Of a stretch of DNA of 64,000 nucleotides, positions 25,066-33,609 are shown in pieces; within the stretch, counting starts at the first letter, position 1, and the number at the start of each line of letters is the position of its first letter. Position numbers and translations under genes: made by a program. The notes under the pieces were generated by a model. It was not told the origin of the DNA and did not search any database. It worked only from the letters and a program-made list of their open reading frames with translations. The DNA is taken from positions 1 to 64,000 of the forward strand of contig DASTSL010000124.1 of the NCBI GenBank assembly GCA_035760705.1. The letters run 5' to 3'. This DNA is from Allomeiothermus sp035760705. Its GTDB lineage: Bacteria > Deinococcota > Deinococci > Deinococcales > Thermaceae.

Positions 25066-26031
25066 ATGCGCGTCCACCTCGTCGCCATCCAGGCCGAAAT
25101 CCAGCCCCCCGCCTACCGAACCGCAGAGGCTTTCCGGGAACGGGTCTTGGGCTTGACTCGAGCCGCCGTCGAGGGGCTTCCCGAGGGAGATCCGCGAGTC
25201 CTGGCCTTCCCCGAGGCCTTCGCCCTGCCGCTCAGCTTCTGGCTCGAGACCCCCGACGAGATCGTCCAGGCCCCCTCTGCCCTATCCGCCGCGACCACCT
25301 TGCTCCGCAAGCGCTGGCCCGAGGCGTTGCAGCTCGCCATCCCCTCCCCCGCGGTGTTTTTTCACCTGCGGGCGCTCGAGGTCTGGCCAGTCTACGAGCG
25401 GGTTTTTCGGGAGGCCGCGCGAGCGGGCCGGGCCTATCTGGTGGCGGGTTCCATCTTCAGCCCCCTGGTGGACTGGGAACCGGCGCAGGGCTATCACCGG
25501 GCGGCTCGAGCCGTCTTCAACCAAACCCTGCTCATCTCCCCCCGGGGCACGATCCTGAGCCGGGTTCCCAAGGTGAACCTGACCAAGGACGAACGCGGGA
25601 GCTTCCTCTCGGGCGGCCCGCTCGGCAGCCAGGTCGTGCAGACCCAGATCGGCAAGCTGGGAACGTTAATCTGTCTGGATGCCTTTCACGAGCGACTGGT
25701 GGAGTGGGTGGACGCCCAGGGAGCCTGGCTGTTGATCCAACCCTCGGCGAACGCCGCCCAGTGGGACGGCCCCTGGAACGCTGACGCGAAGCAGGTCGAG
25801 GGCGAGGTTTGGCTGAGGGAAGGCTTGGCGAAGAAGCTCGAGACCCGCGAGAACCTGCGCTATGGTCTCAACCCCATGCTGAACGGCAAATTCTACACCC
25901 TGAGCTTCGAGGGACGAAGCGGAATCTACGGCCCCGGAGCGCCGCTCGCGCTGGCCGAAAGCCCCATCGGAGATGCCCTGATCCGCTACCCCATCGAAAA
26001 AAGCGAGGGGATGTCCCCTCGCCCGGGTTGA
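25066..26031 (+). CDS. Carbon-nitrogen hydrolase (nitrilase superfamily)
   Basis: A 321-residue enzyme with the Glu-Lys-Cys triad: Glu in AFPEAFALP, Lys in RVPKVNLT and Cys in GTLICLDAFHE. It should hydrolyse an amide or nitrile in the cytoplasm; the substrate is unknown. CATAAT 7 nt before the ATG and no SD suggest a leaderless transcript starting just after the family-A repeat. It converges on the foldase gene with only 8 bp between the stops. Confidence 0.88.
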   Translation: MRVHLVAIQAEIQPPAYRTAEAFRERVLGLTRAAVEGLPEGDPRVLAFPEAFALPLSFWLETPDEIVQAPSALSAATTLLRKRWPEALQLAIPSPAVFFHLRALEVWPVYERVFREAARAGRAYLVAGSIFSPLVDWEPAQGYHRAARAVFNQTLLISPRGTILSRVPKVNLTKDERGSFLSGGPLGSQVVQTQIGKLGTLICLDAFHERLVEWVDAQGAWLLIQPSANAAQWDGPWNADAKQVEGEVWLREGLAKKLETRENLRYGLNPMLNGKFYTLSFEGRSGIYGPGAPLALAESPIGDALIRYPIEKSEGMSPRPG

Positions 26032-26039
26032 GTTCTAAC

Positions 26040-27008
26040 TTAAGGCTGGACGGGAAGCCCCAGGCGCTCCGGGTAGAGCCTGATCCCGACCCGCTGCCCG
26101 ACCCGGTCCAGGAGCTTCTCCAGGGCCGACTGCACCACCGACTCGGAGATACCCTGCTTCACCTCGTCGAAGGGCCGCACCGAGCCGGGCTCGATCTTGT
26201 TGAGCCGGATGATGTGAAAGCCGAACTCGGTGCGCACCGGCTCGCGGCTGGTCTCCCCGGCCTTGAGCCGGATCATGGCGTTCTCGAAGGGGGCCACGTA
26301 GGTCCCGCGCGGTTCGCAGCCGAGGTCGCCGCCGTTGTCCTTGCTGCCGGGGTCTTGGGAGTACTGTTTGGCCAGGTCGGCGAAGTCGGCGCCTTGGTTG
26401 AGCTGGCGGATCAAGGAGATGGCCTCTTCGCCGCTCACCACCAGGATGTGCGAGGCGCAGTAGGTCTGGGGGATGGTGAACTCGGCGCGGGAGAGCCCAT
26501 AGATGAGCCGGAGCGCCGGCTCGCTGGGCTTGACCCGCCCCTGAAGCTGCTCGAGGTAGGCATTGTAGGTGAGGGCCTCGTACACCAGCATGCGGTAATC
26601 GTCGAGGCTCGAGATCCCCACCTCGCCCAAAGCCTGGCTAAAGGCCTCATCGCTATCGAAATCCTTGCGGGCCTCGGCTACCTGGCCCTCGATATCCTCT
26701 TTGCTGGCGGCCAGACCGGCCCGCTCGGAGGCCTTGATGACCGCATAATCCTTGGCCAGACGCTCGAGGAACTGCGGCTTGAAGCGCTCGAACTGGGCTT
26801 CCGACTCCGGGGTGGCAGGCATCCCCTGCCGCTGGAGCGAGGTCTTGACAAAAAAGCCCCATTCGAAGTCGAAGTAGCTCTTTTTCAGCGCTTGTCCACC
26901 GACCTCCGCCACCACCGGGTCGTCGGCGGGCTGAGCCTGTTGCGGTTGAGTTTGTTGGGCCAGAGCAAGGGAGAAAAGCGCAAGAAGCCAAACCAAGAAT
27001 CTAGGCAT
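26040..27008 (-). CDS. PpiC-type peptidyl-prolyl isomerase / SurA-like foldase
   Basis: A 322-residue exported protein: signal peptide MPRFLVWLLALFSLALA, a Gln/Pro-rich linker, an N-terminal helical chaperone part (about 35-170), then a parvulin domain (ASHILVVSGEEAISLI, FADLAKQYSQDPGSKDNGGD, FGFHIIRL). It should assist folding of periplasmic or outer-membrane proteins. It is a single gene on the minus strand. Confidence 0.92.
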   Translation of the reverse strand: MPRFLVWLLALFSLALAQQTQPQQAQPADDPVVAEVGGQALKKSYFDFEWGFFVKTSLQRQGMPATPESEAQFERFKPQFLERLAKDYAVIKASERAGLAASKEDIEGQVAEARKDFDSDEAFSQALGEVGISSLDDYRMLVYEALTYNAYLEQLQGRVKPSEPALRLIYGLSRAEFTIPQTYCASHILVVSGEEAISLIRQLNQGADFADLAKQYSQDPGSKDNGGDLGCEPRGTYVAPFENAMIRLKAGETSREPVRTEFGFHIIRLNKIEPGSVRPFDEVKQGISESVVQSALEKLLDRVGQRVGIRLYPERLGLPVQP

Positions 27009-27178
27009 GTCGCTATGCTAACACGCAGCCCGCGTGGCTCTGGAGGATAGCTCGCTTTTTCTGGCGTGCTCGGTCCGGGCCTTGGAGAGCGGCAGGGGCC
27101 GCTACCGCTCTCGAGCCCCATCCAGCGGCCCAGCGGGTCCTTCCCAAAGCCCCGCGAGGGGATGGTAGAATCCGCCGC

Positions 27179-27271
27179 GTGAACCTCGAGTCCCCCGATC
27201 TGACCGTCCTGCTGACCTCTCCTGCCGCGAGCCCCCCGCAAAAACCGGAGGCGGTATGCCAGCGCGTCTAG
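27179..27271 (+). CDS. Possible leaderless upstream ORF of hemG
   Basis: A GTG ORF of 30 codons (starting VNLESPDLTVLLTSP) lies exactly 7 nt after a TAGAAT hexamer, the spacing of leaderless starts in this window. It runs over the hemG ATG and stops 13 nt inside hemG in another frame. It may be a regulatory leader peptide or chance. I recognise no family. Confidence 0.35.
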   Translation: MNLESPDLTVLLTSPAASPPQKPEAVCQRV

Positions 27272-28620
27272 CCGTCATCGGTGGCGGGGCGGCGGGGCTG
27301 GCCGCGGCCTACTACGCCCAGCGGGCCGGGCTCGAGGTCAGCGTGCTCGAGGCCGGCCCCCGCTTTGGCGGGAAGATCTTCTCACTCACCGGCGACGGCT
27401 TCGTGGTGGAGGCCGGGCCCGACTCCCTCCCGGCCACGCCACAGGTGCTCGAGCTGGCCAGGGAACTCAACCTCCCGGGAAATCCCCGCCTCGAGCCTCT
27501 CTCCCCCCACCCCAACCCAAACCCCAGCCACCTGCTCTACAAGGGCAAGACCCTGGCGCTGCCCGACGTTGCCCCGGCCCAGCTCCCCTGGGCCATCAGC
27601 CCGCTGCTCTCCCCGGCGGGGCGGCTGCGGCTGGCTTTCGAGCGGTTCGTGGGCAAGGCGGCAGACCCCGACGAGCGCCTGGAATCGTTTATCCGCCGCC
27701 GCTTCGGGGACGAAGCCTGGGCCATCCTGGCCCGGCCCCTGGGCCACGCCCTATACGGCGCCAACCCCGAGGACCTCTCAGTGCGGTCGGCGTTCCCAGA
27801 CCTATGGGAGCGCGAGCAAAAAAGCGATCCGGCGCAAAACCCCGACGAGCCCAAAACCCCCGCCGGGGCGGTCTCCTTCAAGGGCGGCATGGGAGCTTGG
27901 GTCAACGCGCTGCTGCTCCACCTCGAGAGAAAGGTGCGGGCGGGCACCGGGCTCGAGGTGGTGGCGATCAGCCGGGAGGGGGAGGCGTGGCAGATCTTCA
28001 CCTCGCGGGGCAAGCTCGAGGCCGAGGCGGTGATTTTCGCCACCTCGGCGCAGCGCACCGCGCGCATCCTGCGCCCCATCTACCCCCAGGCCACCACCCT
28101 GCTCAACCAGGTGCCGACCCTCCTGGTGGCGACGGTCTCGCTGGCCTTCCCCCAGCCGGGACTTCCGGCCCTGCCCGGTCACGAGGTCATCTTGGACCCC
28201 AGCTACCGGGCCGAGAGCTTTCTCTGGTCGAGCGAGCGCTGGCCGGGCCGAGCCCCCGAGGGGTTCCGGCTGGTGCGGGTCAACTTCGTCGGGGAGCCCG
28301 CCCGTCTGGGCGACAGCGAGCTGGTGCGTCTGGGGCTGGCCGAACTCGAGCGCTACTTCGGCGGTTCCGCACCGCTCCCCAAACCCGTCGCCAGTTGGCC
28401 TTTCCGGCTGGGCTCGGTCCCGCTGTACAAGGTGGGCCACGCCCGCCGCAGCGAGGCCATCGAGAGCGCCCTGGCCCGGATGCCGGGGGTATTTGCCACC
28501 GGGTTCGGCCTGCGGGGGCAGAGCCTGGCCGACCACCTGCGTGAAGCCCGGCAGGCCGTGCAGCGGGCCCTCAACTACCTGGCCCTGGAGACCCGGGCCA
28601 GCGACCCCTCGACGGCCTGA
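27256..28620 (+). CDS. hemG: Protoporphyrinogen/coproporphyrinogen oxidase (HemG/HemY type)
   Basis: A 454-residue FAD enzyme. The N-terminal dinucleotide motif is VIGGGAAGLAAAYYAQRAGL with the following VLEAGPRFGGKI, and the C-terminal FAD segment is GVFATGFGLRGQSLADHL. It oxidises (copro)porphyrinogen III to the porphyrin in haem biosynthesis. Which of the two substrates applies cannot be decided here. SD CGGAGG precedes the ATG. No other haem gene is adjacent in the window except the distant HemW-like gene. Confidence 0.9.
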   Translation: MPARLAVIGGGAAGLAAAYYAQRAGLEVSVLEAGPRFGGKIFSLTGDGFVVEAGPDSLPATPQVLELARELNLPGNPRLEPLSPHPNPNPSHLLYKGKTLALPDVAPAQLPWAISPLLSPAGRLRLAFERFVGKAADPDERLESFIRRRFGDEAWAILARPLGHALYGANPEDLSVRSAFPDLWEREQKSDPAQNPDEPKTPAGAVSFKGGMGAWVNALLLHLERKVRAGTGLEVVAISREGEAWQIFTSRGKLEAEAVIFATSAQRTARILRPIYPQATTLLNQVPTLLVATVSLAFPQPGLPALPGHEVILDPSYRAESFLWSSERWPGRAPEGFRLVRVNFVGEPARLGDSELVRLGLAELERYFGGSAPLPKPVASWPFRLGSVPLYKVGHARRSEAIESALARMPGVFATGFGLRGQSLADHLREARQAVQRALNYLALETRASDPSTA

Positions 28621-28668
28621 GCCTGCCCAGGGTCAGCTGCTGGGGTCATCGGCGGGTTCGGACACCCC

Positions 28669-28998
28669 CTACCGGGGGAGCGCCTGGGGTGGAGCCAGGC
28701 GGTTTCTGGCTTCGCTGAGCAGCTCCGCCAGCACCTCGAGCGGGCCGGTGTAGCGGGGATCTTCGGCCCGACGGGCTGTTCGCGAGGTGGCAGAACCCAA
28801 AGCCAGCAGGATCTGGCCGATCTGAGCGGGATCGAGGCGGGGCTGCTCGAGTTCCTCGCGTAAGGCCCGCAGATCGGCGGCGATGGCCTGTAGGAGCGGG
28901 TCCTCCTTTTCCCGCAGCACCCCTTCCCAGTAGTCGATCAGGTGCTTGCGGGGCCGGGCGAGGATGTCGGCCCGAAAAGCCTGGATGGTCTGGTTCAT
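28669..28998 (-). CDS. Conserved hypothetical protein (109 aa, helical)
   Basis: A 109-residue protein starting MNQTIQAFRADILARPRKHL. It is Leu/Glu/Arg-rich and predicted largely helical, with no signal peptide and no family I recognise. I start at ATG 28998 because the longer frame begins inside the promoter: TTGATT (29046-29041) and TATAGC (29022-29017), 18 bp apart on the minus strand, would start a short-leader mRNA. The strong promoter and clean coding bias support a real gene. Confidence 0.65.
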   Translation of the reverse strand: MNQTIQAFRADILARPRKHLIDYWEGVLREKEDPLLQAIAADLRALREELEQPRLDPAQIGQILLALGSATSRTARRAEDPRYTGPLEVLAELLSEARNRLAPPQALPR

Positions 28999-29016
28999 AA
29001 GTCTGGTTGTGCTCGA

Positions 29017-29046
29017 GCTATAAAAATCCGTTGTTACCCAAATCAA
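29017..29046 (-). promoter_or_regulatory. Promoter of the 109-residue hypothetical gene
   Basis: TTGATT and TATAGC on the minus strand, 18-bp spacer. The predicted mRNA begins about 10-12 nt before ATG 28998. Confidence 0.6.
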
Positions 29047-29146
29047 AACACCGCCAGGCCGACTCGAGCGTTTTGCGCCGCGGAGTCGGCCTTGTCAACG
29101 TCCAGCAGGGGGCCGGGTTGGTGGGCTTCGCGCAGGAGACCAGGCC

Positions 29147-30313
29147 CTACAGGAACGACCGCAGAATTTCGCTCATCTGACCCATCTCGATCAAAAAAGC
29201 ATCGTGCCCGTGCGGGCTTTGGATCTCCTCGTAGCGCCCGCCCGCCAGCTCCGCCGCGTCGCGGACCTCCGAGGCGCTGTAGAGCACGTCGGTATCGATC
29301 CCGACGAAGAGGGAGGGGATGGGCTGGAGGCGCTCGAGCGCCACCCCGATCCCGCCCCGGCCCCGGCCCACGTCATGGGTGTCCATGGCCAGCGAGAGGG
29401 TCAGGTAGGCGTTGGCGTCGAAGCGGCGGACGAACTTCTCGCCCTGGTAAATCACGTAGCTCTCGCCCCGCTCGGGGGTCTGCCGCCAGCGCTCGGCGAA
29501 GGATTCCGGGGCGCGGTAGGAGAGCATGGCGATCGAGCGGGCCAATTGCAGGCCCAGGGGCTGCTCGCTGTAGTGGCCGTTGTTGTAGGCCGGGTCGGCG
29601 GTGATGGCGTCGCGCGAGAGCCGGTTGAAGGCCCTGGCCCACGGCCCGTGGACGGGCGGGGCGGCCAGTATCACCAGTTTGCCCACCCGCTCGGGAAACA
29701 AGAGGGCGAACTCGAGGGCCACCATCCCCCCCAGGCTCCCGCCTATCACCGTGACCTTCTCCACGCCCAAGAGGTCCAGGAGTCGGGCTTGGGCCCGGGC
29801 CAGGTCGCGGATGGTGAGCCGGGGGAAGGTCGGGCCGTAGGCCAGCCCGGTTTGGGGGTTGGGGGTGAGCGGCCCGGTGCTGCCATAGCAGCTCCCGATG
29901 TGGTTGGCGCAGATCACGTAGTGCTGGGCCGGGTCGAGGGGTTTCCCAGCCCCCACCAGTTCGTCCCACCAGCCCTGCGGGCCAAAGGCCTGCTCGAGCG
30001 GGCTGAGCCCTTTGAGCGCTAGCTCGCCGTAGGTTCCGGCCAGGTGGGCGCTCCCGGTGAGCGCGTGAAAGACCAGATAGGCGTTATCTTTGCGAGCGTT
30101 GAGCCGCCCGTAGGTCTCGAAGCGCAACCGTAGCTCGGGGAGGAGGCCGCCGTGCTCGAGGGCAAAGTTGGCCTCCTGGAGGATGGCCGTGCAGGGGATG
30201 GGCTCTCGAGCGAGATTGGGGTGGGGCATGGGGAGGCGCAAAATCGCCCCGTGCTCTCCCCACACCTCCCAGACGATGGGCTCAGATTCGGATTGGGACA
30301 GTTCGCGTACCAC
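29147..30313 (-). CDS. metX: Homoserine O-acetyltransferase
   Basis: A 388-residue alpha/beta-hydrolase acyltransferase: oxyanion and nucleophile region VIGGSLGGMVALEFAL, GSCYGSTGP, catalytic Asp in VGIDTDVLY and His in SPHGHDAFL. It makes O-acetylhomoserine for MetY. The N-terminal part EVWGEHGAILRLP is conserved in Thermus MetX, so the protein begins upstream of the internal MPHPN. I prefer GTG 30313, which follows a GAAGGGGG SD; a GTG at 30334 is inside the repeat. It is the second gene of the SAM-controlled metYX operon. Confidence 0.93.
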   Translation of the reverse strand: MVRELSQSESEPIVWEVWGEHGAILRLPMPHPNLAREPIPCTAILQEANFALEHGGLLPELRLRFETYGRLNARKDNAYLVFHALTGSAHLAGTYGELALKGLSPLEQAFGPQGWWDELVGAGKPLDPAQHYVICANHIGSCYGSTGPLTPNPQTGLAYGPTFPRLTIRDLARAQARLLDLLGVEKVTVIGGSLGGMVALEFALLFPERVGKLVILAAPPVHGPWARAFNRLSRDAITADPAYNNGHYSEQPLGLQLARSIAMLSYRAPESFAERWRQTPERGESYVIYQGEKFVRRFDANAYLTLSLAMDTHDVGRGRGGIGVALERLQPIPSLFVGIDTDVLYSASEVRDAAELAGGRYEEIQSPHGHDAFLIEMGQMSEILRSFL

Positions 30314-30329
30314 CTGAACCCCCTTCGGG

Positions 30330-30389
30330 GTCACACGTCGTACGCCAAAGATTTTTTTGACGTAGGACGTAAGACGTGCGACGTACGAC
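30330..30389 (-). repeat. Intercistronic repeat family A (metY-metX gap)
   Basis: On the minus strand it reads GTCGTACGTCGCACGTC, TTACGTCCTACGTCAAAA, then ATCTTTGGCGTACGACGT. This is nearly the same as the copy in the gcvPA-gcvPB gap and fills the space between the two genes. The ACGT-rich arms can fold back on each other. Confidence 0.85.
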
Positions 30390-30392
30390 GAC

Positions 30393-31697
30393 TCAATCTG
30401 CTGCCACCGAGGTTTTCGCCCTCAACGCCTGCGCGATATCGGCCTTGAGATCCTCCAGCGTCTCGAGCCCCACACTGAGGCGTACCAGTTCGGGGTTGAC
30501 CCCGGCCCGAACCTGTTCTTCGGCGGAGAGCTGGGAGTGGGTGGTGGAGGCCGGGTGGATGGCCAGGGTACGGGTGTCGCCCACGTTGGCGAGGTGGGAG
30601 ATCAGCTCGAGGCCGTTGATGAAGCGCTTGGCCGCCTCGTAGCCGCCCTTGAGCCCGAAAGTGAGCACCGCGCCGGGCTTGCCCTTGAAGTATTTGAGCG
30701 CCTTGTCGTAGCTGGGGTGGTCCTCGAGACCGGGGTAGTTGACCCAGGCCACCTCGTCCTGCTCACGCAGCCAGTGGGCCAGCTCGAGCGTGCTCTGCAC
30801 GGTGCGCTCGGCGCGGAGGGAGAGGGTCTCGAGGCCCAACAGGAGCAGCCAGGCCTCGAAGGGGCCTAGCGCCTGCCCCTGGTCGCGCAGGCCGTCTACG
30901 CGGGCTTTGAGGATAAATGCCAGGTTGCCAAAAGCCTTGGTCAGCTCGAGGCCGTGGTAGCCGGGTTGGGGCTGGGTCAGAAGTGGGTAACGCCCGTTGG
31001 TCCAGTCGAAGTTCGCCCCGTCCACGATCAGCCCGGCGATGGCCGCCCCGTGCCCGCCGATCCACTTGGTGCCGGAGTGGACGACCACGTTGGCGCCCCA
31101 CTCGATAGGCCGGAAGAGGTAACCGCCCTGCCCGAAGGTGTTGTCCACGAAGAGGGCGATGCCGCGCTCCTGGGCGGCTTGGGCAATGCTCTCGAAGTCG
31201 GGAATGTTGAGCGCCGGGTTCCCCACCGACTCAAGGTACCAAAACCGGGTGTCGGCGTCGGTCTGGGCGATAAAATCCTCGGCGGTCTCGGCCCGGCTGG
31301 TAAAGCGGCTTTCGATGCCCAAGCGGGGCAGCGTGACCTTGAACTGGTTGATGCTCCCGCCGTAGAGGTTCGGCGTGGAAACGAAGTTATCCCCGGCCTG
31401 GGCCACGTTGGTGATCGCCAGGAACTGCGCCGCGTGCCCCGAGCTGGTGGCGAGCGCGGCAGCCCCGCCCTCGAGCGCCGCGATGCGCTTCTCGAGTACG
31501 TCGGTGGTGGGGTTCATGATCCGGGTGTAGATGTTGCCGAACTCCTGGAGCCCGAAGAGCCTCGCCGCGTGGTCGGCGTCCTTGAACTGGTAGCTGGTGG
31601 TGGCGTAGATGGGCACCTGGCGGGCCCCGGTGGTGGGATCGGGCGAGTAACCGGCGTGGAGTTGCAGGGTCTCGAAGCTGAGCTTTTTCTCGGACAT
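30393..31697 (-). CDS. metY: O-acetylhomoserine sulfhydrylase
   Basis: A 434-residue PLP enzyme of the Cys/Met metabolism family. The PLP lysine lies in VVHSGTKWIGGHG; ATSSGHAAQFLA, YLESVGNPALN and TLAIHPASTTHSQL are family landmarks. It forms homocysteine from O-acetylhomoserine and sulfide. SD TAGGAG precedes the ATG. The leader carries a SAM-I riboswitch and terminator, so the enzyme should be expressed when SAM is low. Confidence 0.96.
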   Translation of the reverse strand: MSEKKLSFETLQLHAGYSPDPTTGARQVPIYATTSYQFKDADHAARLFGLQEFGNIYTRIMNPTTDVLEKRIAALEGGAAALATSSGHAAQFLAITNVAQAGDNFVSTPNLYGGSINQFKVTLPRLGIESRFTSRAETAEDFIAQTDADTRFWYLESVGNPALNIPDFESIAQAAQERGIALFVDNTFGQGGYLFRPIEWGANVVVHSGTKWIGGHGAAIAGLIVDGANFDWTNGRYPLLTQPQPGYHGLELTKAFGNLAFILKARVDGLRDQGQALGPFEAWLLLLGLETLSLRAERTVQSTLELAHWLREQDEVAWVNYPGLEDHPSYDKALKYFKGKPGAVLTFGLKGGYEAAKRFINGLELISHLANVGDTRTLAIHPASTTHSQLSAEEQVRAGVNPELVRLSVGLETLEDLKADIAQALRAKTSVAAD

Positions 31698-31863
31698 GTT
31701 TGGCTCCTACCGCGTTGGGAATTTGGGGCGTGGTTTTCGGTGGTGGCGAGAGCTGTTAGCGCTTAGCTTTTAGCGGTTAGGGTTTGGCTAATTGCCAATG
31801 GCTAACAGCTAACGGCCCTCGTCATCGCCGCGTTCGGTAGGAGTCTTGTCTGTATGACTAGAC
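31698..31863 (-). other. metY leader distal to the riboswitch terminator
   Basis: No gene. It contains an inverted pair AGCTGTTAGC / GCTAACAGCT around repeated 'ttagc' words, and TCCTACCG / CGGTAGGA further out. The same word style appears at about 45985-46050 in the gcv operon. Confidence 0.5.
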
Positions 31864-31932
31864 AAACAAAAACTCCCATCCCGATTCGTTCTCTCTAACT
31901 GGCGCGCACGCCAGCGAATCTGGAAGGGAGTC
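31864..31932 (-). terminator. Intrinsic terminator of the metYX SAM riboswitch
   Basis: On the minus strand GACTCCC pairs with GGGAGT, enclosing an inner stem (GATTCG...CGAATC and CTGGCG-type pairing), followed by TTTTTGTTTG. It is placed directly after the aptamer as the expression platform. Confidence 0.85.
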
Positions 31933-31949
31933 ACTGTGCCTAGCTCGTC

Positions 31950-32095
31950 CCTTCTCTCATCTCTCCCGGACGTTTCCCCCGTCCGGGTCGGAATTGGCAC
32001 CTTGGAAAGCCCGATCGGTGATGGGCGAATGGGCTTGCCGGGTTGCCGCGACTTCATCGGGCCGAATCCCTCAGTCGCTCTGGATAAGAGAACGT
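31950..32095 (-). ncRNA. SAM-I (S-box) riboswitch
   Basis: The minus strand has the S-box signature in order: CTCTTATCCAGAG, GAGGGATTCGGCCC, GATGAAGTCGCGGCAACC, then GGTGCCAATTCC, a hairpin GGACG...CGTCC, and the closing GAGAGATGAGAG. P1 is formed by CTCTTATC with GAGATGAGAG. The element stands upstream of metY with a terminator between, so SAM binding should stop transcription of metYX. Confidence 0.95.
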
Positions 32096-32205
32096 AGTTC
32101 TTTGTTGCCGCGCCCCGGCGCGGTTAGAGGTGAGTCTAGGGGCTAGCAAGGGGGCTGTCAAGCTCTCGCGGGCCGGAGGGCGCCCCTTGCAGTATCCTCG
32201 AGTTG

Positions 32206-33402
32206 GTGAAAAGCCTCCTGCGGCTCGCCGGAATGCTGCTGGCGCTGGGGTTGGCCCGAGCCCAGCCGGTCGAGATCCCGTTCTGGCACGTGACCGATCC
32301 CCCAGGTGGGGAGCTGCTCGAGACCCTGGCCCGAGAGTTCAACCAGCAGCAGACCGCTTACCGCATCCTGCCCCGCTACGTGGGCCAATACCGCGAGGGC
32401 GGGCTCAAGCTGCTGGCCGCGCTGTATTCGGGGTCCACCCCCGCCCTCTTCCAGGCCGAGCTTTCCTTTTTAGGGCGCTTGCAGTCGGAAGGATTGGCCC
32501 TGCCGCTGGACGAGTACTTGGGCACGCTCCCGCCGGATTTTTACCCGGGGCTGCTCGAGGCGGGCCGGGTCAAGGGCAAGACCATTGGCCTGCCCTTTAA
32601 CCTCACCCAGCCGGTGCTCTTCTACAATGCCGATCAGTTCGCGGCCAAGGGCTTAGCACCCCCCCGCACCTGGGCCGAGTTCGAGGAGAACGCCGCCCGG
32701 CTCACCACCCGGGCGGCCAAGGGCTTCCTGGCTTCCGCCGATGCTTGGAGCTTCAGCGCGGTGCTCTCGAGCCGGGGCGGGAGCCTAGTCGACGCCAAAG
32801 GGCATCCTACCTTCACCGACCCCAAGGTGGTGGAGAGCCTCGAGATGCTATACCGGATGGTCCGGCGAGGCAGCGCCCAAAGCCGGGGCGTGGCCGAGTT
32901 CACCTTCGCCGTCACCGACTTCTTGCGCACCAAGGCCTCGATGGTCATCGGCCCACTGCAACTTTTACCCATCGTGGAAAAGCGCACCCCGGTTCCGTTC
33001 CGCCTGGGCATCGCACCGCTGCCGCTGGAACCGGGGGGTCGGGTGCCACTGGCCGGGGGAACGCTGGCGGTGTTGCGCGGGGCCACCCCGCAGCAGGCCC
33101 AGGGGGCAGTGGCTTTCTGGAAATTCCTGACCCAGCCACAGAACCTGGCCCGCTGGGTGCAGACCACCTACGATCTCCCGCTACGCCGCTCGGCTTTAGG
33201 CCTGCTGGAGAGCTTCTACCGCGAGGACCCGCGCCGTCAGCTAGACCCCGGCAAAGCCAGCCTGTCCGGTCCCTGGATCCAGGACCCCGGCTTCGCCTAT
33301 TGGTATGACTACCTTGAGGAGGCCCTGGAAAAGAGCCTCAAAGGCGGGGTACCCCCCCGCAAAGCCCTCGAGGAGGCCCAGCGCAAGGCCCTGAGCCGAT
33401 AG
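32206..33402 (+). CDS. ABC transporter extracellular sugar-binding protein
   Basis: A 398-residue family-1 solute-binding protein with signal peptide (MKSLLRLAGMLLALGLARA). Typical segments are IPFWHVTDPPGGELLETLAREFNQ, GKTIGLPFNLTQPVLFYNAD and the C-terminal EEAQRKAL. The UgpB-like pattern suggests glycerol-3-phosphate or an oligosaccharide. No permease or ATPase genes are nearby, so it must share components encoded elsewhere. TATCCT 7 nt before GTG 32206 and no SD indicate a leaderless start; a TTG one codon earlier is the alternative. Confidence 0.88.
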   Translation: MKSLLRLAGMLLALGLARAQPVEIPFWHVTDPPGGELLETLAREFNQQQTAYRILPRYVGQYREGGLKLLAALYSGSTPALFQAELSFLGRLQSEGLALPLDEYLGTLPPDFYPGLLEAGRVKGKTIGLPFNLTQPVLFYNADQFAAKGLAPPRTWAEFEENAARLTTRAAKGFLASADAWSFSAVLSSRGGSLVDAKGHPTFTDPKVVESLEMLYRMVRRGSAQSRGVAEFTFAVTDFLRTKASMVIGPLQLLPIVEKRTPVPFRLGIAPLPLEPGGRVPLAGGTLAVLRGATPQQAQGAVAFWKFLTQPQNLARWVQTTYDLPLRRSALGLLESFYREDPRRQLDPGKASLSGPWIQDPGFAYWYDYLEEALEKSLKGGVPPRKALEEAQRKALSR

Positions 33403-33609
33403 GCCGCTGAGCTTGCGAGTTTGGGGCTGTGCAGCACCGAGTCAGAATCGCCCTCCGAGCGCGGGACGGGGTCATCGGAGTGGTTTGCTATCCTCTACTC
33501 CCTCGACCTAAACCGTCCTAATCCCTTCCGCCCATCTTTAGAAAATCCCTACCCAGGCTGGTGCAAAAAACCTCGAGCTCCAGGCGAATTTTCCCATACT
33601 TAAGATATC

